Both the position numbers and the translations under genes were made by a program. A stretch of DNA of 30,016 nucleotides from a virus. The stretch lies in IMG/VR virus record IMGVR_UViG_3300041403_000547, positions 1 to 30,016 of that record, one strand, 5' to 3'. This document shows, piece by piece, positions 28,808 to 30,016 of the stretch (position 1 is the first letter of the stretch; every line of letters begins with the position of its first letter). The notes beneath the pieces are model-generated. The model ran no database searches. It was given only the letters and a program-made list of their open reading frames with translations, and had not been told where the DNA came from.

Positions 28808-29482
28808 CGGTTTGTAAGCGTCAACGATGATCGCCCAGCCGCTGCGTGGTCCTTCAGGCATCCAGCGGTGCAGGAAGTCTTTCCGGTCATAAAAGACGCC
28901 AGCGCCTTCGCCGTGCTTCAACAGCTTGCCTCTCTGGATGTCATGCTCACCGCGCGGGTCGTGCATGATGAAGAAGTTCTCGGTGTAGCCGATAATCACC
29001 GACCAGTGCCCAAAGCCTTCAGCAGGGCGCCCGGTGCTGATGTCACCCTTATGGAGCCAACCAACAGCGATCGGTCTGCCGCTGTCAATCTCGGCTTCGA
29101 TTAAATCTTCAGTGCCGTCCTGGACAAACTCGGCGTGCAGTTCCAGCTCGTCAAGCGCCTTGAGCTGGGCTGTCACGTCCGTGGTGTCGCCGTATTTGAT
29201 CCGGACCTGGTCGTACTGCTGATGCTCGGTGATCACGCCATAGTGCGCGGCAATCATTGCCATCGCTGACGTGAAGCACTTGCGGTAACCGTTCTTCAGC
29301 TCGTATTGGCTGAAGTAGGGCACCTTGAAGGGCAGCAGCTTTCCGCCACTTTTCCAGATCTCAAACCATTCGGCGTCGTGCCCCAGGAGCTCTGGCGGCA
29401 TGTCTTCCTGCAGCCTTTGGATCGCAGCCCGTTGGTGCGGGCTGTTATCGAAATACTGGAAGAACTGTTCGAGTCGGATCAT
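28778..29482 (-). CDS. C39-like papain-fold peptidase (probable endolysin)
   Basis: From the ATG at 29482 the protein has 234 residues; an ATG at 29509, four bases after the preceding stop, is also possible. It has the C39-type catalytic set: Cys69 in GYRKCFTSAMAM, His159 in GFGHWSVIIGY and Asp175 in IMHDPRG. The N-terminal helical region (about 1-45) may bind a partner. In cyanophages such proteins occur with holin-like genes, so a role in cell-wall cleavage at lysis is likely though unproven. Confidence 0.75.
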   Translation of the reverse strand: MIRLEQFFQYFDNSPHQRAAIQRLQEDMPPELLGHDAEWFEIWKSGGKLLPFKVPYFSQYELKNGYRKCFTSAMAMIAAHYGVITEHQQYDQVRIKYGDTTDVTAQLKALDELELHAEFVQDGTEDLIEAEIDSGRPIAVGWLHKGDISTGRPAEGFGHWSVIIGYTENFFIMHDPRGEHDIQRGKLLKHGEGAGVFYDRKDFLHRWMPEGPRSGWAIIVDAYKPLLIEPTAQP

Positions 29483-29513
29483 GGCTGAAGCAAGCCAGTC
29501 CAAATACATTCGC

Positions 29514-29672
29514 TTATTTGTCGAACAGAGCGCGTTCGAGCATGTCGCAAAGCTGGTCGTCGATCTTGTTGTCAGTCTTGGAAACCCAAGCGCGGCAAAG
29601 ATCAACCATCAGTTTTTTGACGCCTTCTGATTGCATGAAAGCAAACAGGATCGGGCGGACAAGAACGAGCAT
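29514..29672 (-). CDS. Small protein in the lysis gene block
   Basis: A 52-codon frame starts at an ATG 24 bases after the holin-like gene and ends shortly before the peptidase gene. The product begins LVLVRPILFAFMQSEGVKKL and continues with VDLCRAWVSKTDNKIDDQ and ends LERALFDK. The N-terminal half is hydrophobic enough for membrane contact. Small proteins of this type next to cyanophage holins are familiar, but the function is unknown. Confidence 0.6.
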   Translation of the reverse strand: MLVLVRPILFAFMQSEGVKKLMVDLCRAWVSKTDNKIDDQLCDMLERALFDK

Positions 29673-29696
29673 CGCCGTATGGCAGTTGCGCGAAGT

Positions 29697-29957
29697 CTAG
29701 GGTTGTTTTACTGACCCTTCAAGGCGAGCGATCTTCTGCTCCGCTGCGCTCAGCCTGGAAAAGATCTCAACCCGCTCTGACCGCAGATCGTTGTGCAGGT
29801 CTTCAAGGCGGCTATTGATGGCTTCTACGCTGGAGGTCAGTCGTACCAGCGAATCTCGGCGATCAGCACCTCTTCGGAGTTGCGTGTTCACACCCAAGAA
29901 CGCCGCCGAAATCGTTGCCCCCACGGCTGCCGCAGCAAGCTCGACCACGTTCCTCAA
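29697..29957 (-). CDS. Holin-like protein with membrane segment and coiled coil
   Basis: The start is a TTG at 29957 or a GTG at 29948; the product is about 83-86 residues. The N-terminal part (VELAAAAVGATISAAFLGVN) is a membrane helix. The rest is a charged coiled coil (VRLTSSVEAINSRLEDLHNDL, IFSRLSAAEQKIARLE). This build is seen in phage holin or spanin-like proteins, and the next genes downstream include a peptidase. A role in lysis is inferred. Confidence 0.65.
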   Translation of the reverse strand: MRNVVELAAAAVGATISAAFLGVNTQLRRGADRRDSLVRLTSSVEAINSRLEDLHNDLRSERVEIFSRLSAAEQKIARLEGSVKQP

Positions 29958-29972
29958 AAGCCTCTATCCATC

Positions 29973-30016
29973 ATGGCGACCCCTGAAGAGCAGAATCAGA
30001 ATCAAGAGAAGGACGG
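29973..30016 (+). CDS. Start of a further gene cut by the window edge
   Basis: An ATG at 29973 opens a frame that stays open to the edge. Only MATPEEQNQNQEKDG is visible. It is divergent from the holin-like gene with a 15-base gap. The function cannot be judged. Confidence 0.4.
   Translation, partial: MATPEEQNQNQEKD

Noticed and set aside
1-30016. Integrase, excisionase or attachment site
   Set aside because: No tyrosine or serine recombinase pattern and no tRNA-like att core were seen; lifestyle cannot be judged from this window.

Overview
The window looks like part of a tailed-phage (siphovirus) genome, most likely from a phage of cyanobacteria such as Synechococcus or Cyanobium. Virion genes form a lambda-like set: terminase, DUF4055-type portal, Mu-F head protein, scaffold, Gp13-like capsid, tail tube, frameshifted tail chaperones, tape measure and gpM/gpL/gpK tail-tip proteins. 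The cyanobacterial host is inferred from a sigma factor close to the cyanobacterial primary type, a C39-like peptidase in the lysis position, an NblA-like small protein and several small cyanophage-type proteins. I see no integrase, DNA polymerase, helicase, tRNA gene or CRISPR array.

Layout. From 21183 down to 1, almost everything is on the minus strand and is read right to left. It starts with a ribbon-helix-helix regulator and a winged-helix replication protein whose gene carries an origin-like array. Small genes follow, then a tightly coupled trio (ParB-like protein, GT-A glycosyltransferase, TET/JBP-type dioxygenase), then terminase small and large subunits, portal, head genes, decoration and adaptor proteins, and the tail genes. 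The last gene runs off the left edge. From 21231 to about 28807 genes are on the plus strand: a PD-(D/E)XK nuclease, many small unknown proteins, then RusA resolvase, a single-strand annealing protein, SSB, a sigma-70 factor and an NrdR-like zinc ribbon. From 29957 down to 28171 a minus-strand block holds probable lysis genes and the NblA-like gene. A further plus-strand gene starts at 29973 and leaves the window.

How the parts fit. The ParB/glycosyltransferase/TET-JBP trio sits directly upstream of terminase and is the most striking content: it looks like a pathway that oxidises and then glycosylates bases in phage DNA. No DNA methyltransferase is visible here, so the base being modified is unknown. 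The replication gene contains five palindromic iterons, an AT-rich tract and an inverted repeat in the same order as lambda ori, which suggests initiator-dependent use of host replication enzymes. The nuclease, annealing protein, SSB and RusA form a recombination set. Two near-identical sigma-70-type promoters (22038 and 24081) with an ACCGGT operator-like core, and repeated hairpin leaders, appear to drive the plus-strand early genes. The phage sigma factor has an unusual region 4 and may redirect transcription.

These assignments come from reading motifs by eye. No database search was possible, so family names are recognition calls and functions of small genes are mostly open.
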